A stretch of DNA of 9,529 nt from Enterobacteriaceae bacterium (GTDB lineage: Bacteria; Pseudomonadota; Gammaproteobacteria; Enterobacterales; Enterobacteriaceae): positions 1-9,529 of the forward strand of contig JALAGK010000278.1 in NCBI GenBank assembly GCA_022712475.1, in the 5' to 3' direction. How positions within the stretch are numbered: position 1 is the stretch's first letter; the number at the start of each line of letters is the position of its first letter. The translations under genes were made by a program, and so were the position numbers. Shown here one piece after another: positions 7,801-9,529 of the stretch. Under the pieces are notes generated by a model that was not told the DNA's origin, did no database searches, and saw only the letters and a list, made by a program, of their open reading frames with translations.

Positions 7801-9113
7801 ACGGGCTGTGGTGCCCACGCGGGCGGTACAGTCTGGGAGGCTGTAGTGTAAGCTTCTGGCGGTTCACCGTAAGGTGCATGGGAGTAAGACTGAGCTGCAC
7901 TTTCTTGTGCGCTATTTTGTGCAGGTACCGACGCGGCGCCCTGGAGATTATTTTGCGGATGCACTGGTGAAGCGCTATGCACGCCATGCACATAATTTTC
8001 AGGGGCAGGTGCCAGTTGCGGCTCCGGTGTGGAGGTGGTCGGCGCAGGCTCCCAAACAACAGATGGCTCGGCCTCAGGGGCTGGCATTTGAACCTGCGGC
8101 ATAACAGATGCCTCGCCCGCAGTCTCCACCCAGGGCTGGTGTGCTACCGGCGCGGTAACAGAATGGCCGCTGAGCAGTGGATCATGGATATCTTCGGGTG
8201 CCTGTTGCGTAACGCGATTGCCGGAAAACAGGACATCGTCCGGTGCGGCGACAGCGCGTGGAGAGACAAAAAGCGGATCGTCCGCATCATCCATACGCTT
8301 ACCAGAAAACAAAGCCGCATCGGTTTTACGTGCAACAGGGTTAACAAACTTTTCGGCTATGCGCTGGCGGCGCAGGCGCGCCATCTTCAGCAAACGTTCA
8401 CGGCGAGACTCGCGCGGCACTTCATGCGCCTCGCTGTCGTCCTCATCGTCATAGTCGTCGTACTCATACTCATCATCCTGCCAGGTGTTGTCACGACGCG
8501 TGCGATTTGTCGCAAACGTCAGCACCATCATAACAACGCTGCCAATCTTCTCGGCGATGTTTAGCCACGACCAGCCGGTGAACAACGTTAATCCAGCAGC
8601 CCAGACGCATAGTAGCGCAATCGTACCGCCAATGCTGTTAAGCAGGGGCATCATCGCGGTACTAAGCAGACTGCCGATAACGCCACCTGAGGCAAAGTAC
8701 CAGATATCATCCGCGTTAATAGCCGCCAGGCCACAGGCAGAAACAACCAGCGCCAGTGCACCAATCAGGCGCAGCGCCAGTGCAAAATAATCAATGAATT
8801 CGTCATTATCACGCCGCAGCCAGGCAAACCAACACCCCCCGAGTATAATAACGGGTATGGTGTAGGCCATTACGCCAAATATAAAAAGCAGCGTATCGGC
8901 AAGCCATGCACCAGGCATGCCGCCGAGATTATGGATAGGTTCATGCCATGCAGTCTGCGACCAACTCGGGTCGGAAGGATTAAAACTGAGCAGCGCCACC
9001 ATCAGGTAGACGGCAAAAAGGGCAACAAGAACCAGCAACGCCTCATAAAGCCGACGTCCACTGCTAAGCCTTGTCATGGTGACTTCTTTATCTTCTGTAT
9101 ATTCCTGGCTCAA
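4857..9113 (-). CDS. ftsK: DNA translocase FtsK, cell division and chromosome segregation
   Basis: Septal membrane protein needed for division. Its hexameric motor pumps DNA toward dif and activates XerCD resolution of chromosome dimers. The 1418 residues exceed recalled E. coli FtsK (1329), the excess lying in the linker. Four membrane segments lie at about 22-45, 72-97, 112-133 and 162-185. An acidic cluster (212-227) and a low-complexity linker follow to about 905, with Gln/Pro/Tyr repeats at 721-880 and the conserved [20 protein letters not shown] at 495-514. The motor carries Walker A GTTGSGKS (1080-1087) and Walker B LVDEF (1208-1212). The C-terminal gamma winged helix (about 1351-1418, [10 protein letters not shown]) reads KOPS sites. 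The start is TTG at 9113 with GGAG eight bases upstream, matching the enteric N terminus [10 protein letters not shown]; the ATG at residue 13 has a poorer ribosome site. A LexA box lies upstream. Confidence 0.98.
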   Translation of the reverse strand: MSQEYTEDKEVTMTRLSSGRRLYEALLVLVALFAVYLMVALLSFNPSDPSWSQTAWHEPIHNLGGMPGAWLADTLLFIFGVMAYTIPVIILGGCWFAWLRRDNDEFIDYFALALRLIGALALVVSACGLAAINADDIWYFASGGVIGSLLSTAMMPLLNSIGGTIALLCVWAAGLTLFTGWSWLNIAEKIGSVVMMVLTFATNRTRRDNTWQDDEYEYDDYDDEDDSEAHEVPRESRRERLLKMARLRRQRIAEKFVNPVARKTDAALFSGKRMDDADDPLFVSPRAVAAPDDVLFSGNRVTQQAPEDIHDPLLSGHSVTAPVAHQPWVETAGEASVMPQVQMPAPEAEPSVVWEPAPTTSTPEPQLAPAPENYVHGVHSASPVHPQNNLQGAASVPAQNSAQESAAQSYSHAPYGEPPEAYTTASQTVPPAWAPQPVTAQRQDTVVEQTPFTSAPQPFEAVPAQHSGTEVQQPTAGAFASQSEPISEPEKPGRPPLYYFEEVEEKRAREREQLAAWYQPVPDEVTLTQNARASSSSLPSDIPTPGLSGTAAAVEGAFSEQTAIEAAKAAAVAAPVFTAAAAPRAQVKEGIGPQLPRPNRVRVPTRRELASSAFGIKLPSQRMAEERERQEASLRMAQQTAHLSDEEAEAFEQDELGRQFAATQQQRYGEDYQHEQAAEPEDGEFADEHDELARQFAQSQQTRYGAQQQVAEPVVTPSAEQHPYQPAQAQQPGYQTVQPQYQPAQSPQAVHQPVQPQYQPVQSQQPGYQPTQQQRPVQQQQPGYQPAQPQYQQPVQQQPAQSPQPGYQTVQPQYQPTQAQQPGYQPVQPQQYQPAQAQQPGYQSVQPSQYQPAQVHQPDYPPAQPQYQPAQPQQPVQPQLQAAQPQGYAPTQAASQLQPSVAQPKDSLIHPFLMRNGDDRSMIKPTTPLPSLDLLTSPPAEVEPVDTFALEQMARLVEARLADFRIKADVVNYSPGPVITRFELNLAPGVKAARISNLSRDLARSLSTVAVRVVEVIPGKPYVGLELPNKKRQTVYLREVLDCQKFRDNPSPLTVVLGKDIAGEPVVADLQKMPHLLVAGTTGSGKSVGVNAMILSMLYKATPEEVRFIMIDPKMLELSVYEGIPHLLTEVVTDMKDAANALRWSVNEMERRYKLMSALGVRNLAGYNERVMEAERMGRPIPDPFWKPGDSMDVAHPVLEKLPYIVVLVDEFADLMMTVGKKVEELIARLAQKARAAGIHLVLATQRPSVDVITGLIKANIPTRIAFTVSSKIDSRTILDQGGAESLLGMGDMLYSGPNSTTPVRVHGAFVRDQEVHAVVQDWKARGRPQYVEGITSDAESEGGTGSFDGDEELDPLFDQAVSFVVEKRKASISGVQRQFRIGYNRAARIIEQMEAQGIVSPQGHNGNREVLAPPPFE
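6474..6953 (-). repeat. Tandem Gln/Pro/Tyr coding repeats in the FtsK linker
   Basis: Residues 721-880 of FtsK repeat a unit of the type [21 protein letters not shown] recurs at residues 732, 766, 782, 805, 822 and 840, with a variant PDYP at 858 and a degenerate unit near 747. The dominant spacing is 16-18 residues, about 51 bases in DNA. Such near-identical coding repeats can expand and contract by slippage or recombination. E. coli FtsK also has Q/P repeats in the linker (PQQPVAPQ type), but the unit here is different. Confidence 0.85.
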
Positions 9114-9119
9114 GAAAGG

Positions 9120-9125
9120 CTCTCC
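9120..9125 (-). promoter_or_regulatory. Ribosome binding site that fixes the TTG start of ftsK
   Basis: The minus strand reads GGAGAG followed by six bases and then TTG at 9113. This is the only good Shine-Dalgarno near the N terminus and supports the TTG rather than the internal ATG at codon 13. Confidence 0.7.
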
Positions 9126-9150
9126 AGGTTCCTTTTGCTAAAACGGACAG

Positions 9151-9174
9151 CAGCGCCGGGTCGCCCCGGCGCTG
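9151..9174 (-). terminator. Terminator-like hairpin downstream of lrp
   Basis: Perfect 10-base GC-rich arms CAGCGCCGGG and CCCGGCGCTG (transcribed-strand order) enclose a GCGA loop of the stable GNRA class. After the stem the transcribed strand reads CTGTCCGTTTTAGC, so the T run is short and offset by seven bases. This is the likely lrp terminator, perhaps leaky into ftsK. Confidence 0.7.
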
Positions 9175-9176
9175 TT

Positions 9177-9205
9177 GCTGTATGGATTAACAGGAGTGTA
9201 ATCAA
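9177..9205 (-). promoter_or_regulatory. Predicted ftsK promoter overlapped by the LexA box
   Basis: On the minus strand TTGATT (9205-9200) is separated by 17 bases from TACAGC (9182-9177), a fair -35 and a weak -10. Transcription would start near 9170. The LexA box covers the spacer end and the -10, which fits repression. The hexamers are an inference; the LexA box supports a promoter at this place. Confidence 0.45.
9178..9193. promoter_or_regulatory. LexA (SOS) box upstream of ftsK
   Basis: On the ftsK strand the sequence is CTGTTAATCCATACAG, an exact CTGT-N8-ACAG SOS operator. In E. coli ftsK was also identified as the damage-inducible locus dinH, with a LexA site between lrp and ftsK, so position and match agree with established biology. 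LexA would repress ftsK until RecA-stimulated cleavage during DNA damage. Confidence 0.88.
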
Positions 9206-9237
9206 ACTACGCCGATTTTGCACCTGTTGTTCCGTGT

Positions 9238-9529
9238 TTAGCGGGTCTTAATCACCAGGCGATTACTTTGCTTCACTTCTTCCATGACGACGTAAGTGCG
9301 GGTGTCGTTAACACCGGGCAGACGCAGCAGCGTTTCCCCTAACAGCTTACGATACGCCGACATATCCGGTACACGGGTCTTCAGCAGGTAGTCAAAATCA
9401 CCAGAAACCAGGTGGCATTCCTGAATTTCCTCCAGTTTCTGTACCGCTGAATTGAACTGCTCAAATACATCCGGCGCGCCACGATTCAGAGTTATCTCAA
9501 CAAAAACCAGCAGTGATGCATCCAGATAA
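9238..9529 (-). CDS. lrp: Leucine-responsive regulatory protein, C-terminal part (runs off the right edge)
   Basis: Global regulator of amino-acid metabolism, pili and other functions, of the Lrp/AsnC family, forming octamers and hexadecamers that wrap DNA. The 96 codons present correspond to residues 69-164 of the 164-residue E. coli protein and differ from my recollection at a single position (Ser for Thr in FEQFNSAVQKLEE). They cover the RAM ligand-binding and oligomerisation domain, from YLDASLLVFVEITLN through HLVSGDFDYLLKTR to the end QSNRLVIKTR and TAA. The N-terminal helix-turn-helix lies outside the window. A hairpin follows the stop, and ftsK comes next on the same strand, as in E. 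coli. Confidence 0.98.
   Translation of the reverse strand, partial: YLDASLLVFVEITLNRGAPDVFEQFNSAVQKLEEIQECHLVSGDFDYLLKTRVPDMSAYRKLLGETLLRLPGVNDTRTYVVMEEVKQSNRLVIKTR

Overview
The window is a conserved chromosomal core segment from a member of the Enterobacterales, an Enterobacteriaceae-like gammaproteobacterium. The gene order lrp – ftsK – lolA – rarA – serS – dmsA is the Escherichia coli order, with every gene on the minus strand. Recalled E. coli proteins align at full length to LolA, RarA and SerS with scattered substitutions. The Lrp fragment is nearly identical. FtsK differs strongly in its linker, so this is a relative of E. coli rather than E. coli itself; I cannot name the genus.

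Layout in the direction of transcription, from high to low coordinates. The last 96 codons of lrp (global leucine-responsive regulator) enter at the right edge. A 124-base spacer follows, holding a GC-rich terminator-like hairpin and a clear LexA (SOS) box in front of ftsK. ftsK (1418 codons, TTG start) encodes the septal DNA translocase, with an enlarged Gln/Pro/Tyr-rich repetitive linker. lolA (periplasmic lipoprotein carrier) and rarA (AAA+ replication-recombination ATPase) follow, separated by only 7 bases. Next come a 145-base spacer with a strong hairpin, serS (seryl-tRNA synthetase) and its intrinsic terminator. A long 605-base spacer then leads to dmsA (catalytic subunit of anaerobic DMSO reductase), of which the first 241 codons are present.

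The genes do not form one pathway. They combine cell division and chromosome segregation (ftsK), envelope lipoprotein sorting (lolA), replication-fork maintenance (rarA), translation (serS) and anaerobic respiration (dmsA). The regulatory DNA is the most informative part. The dmsA promoter shows an FNR box about 41 bases upstream of a predicted start, with a 7-2-7 NarL-type inverted heptamer over the -10 region. This fits anaerobic activation and nitrate repression. The ftsK spacer carries a canonical CTGT-N8-ACAG SOS box directly beside the lrp hairpin.

I found no mobile element, CRISPR array, tRNA, or convincing undescribed multi-gene system. The least explained DNA is about 390 bases (roughly 895–1287) upstream of the dmsA promoter. 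It holds only inverted repeats and very short ORFs of uncertain meaning. The larger ORFs on the plus strand are antisense shadows of the real genes.
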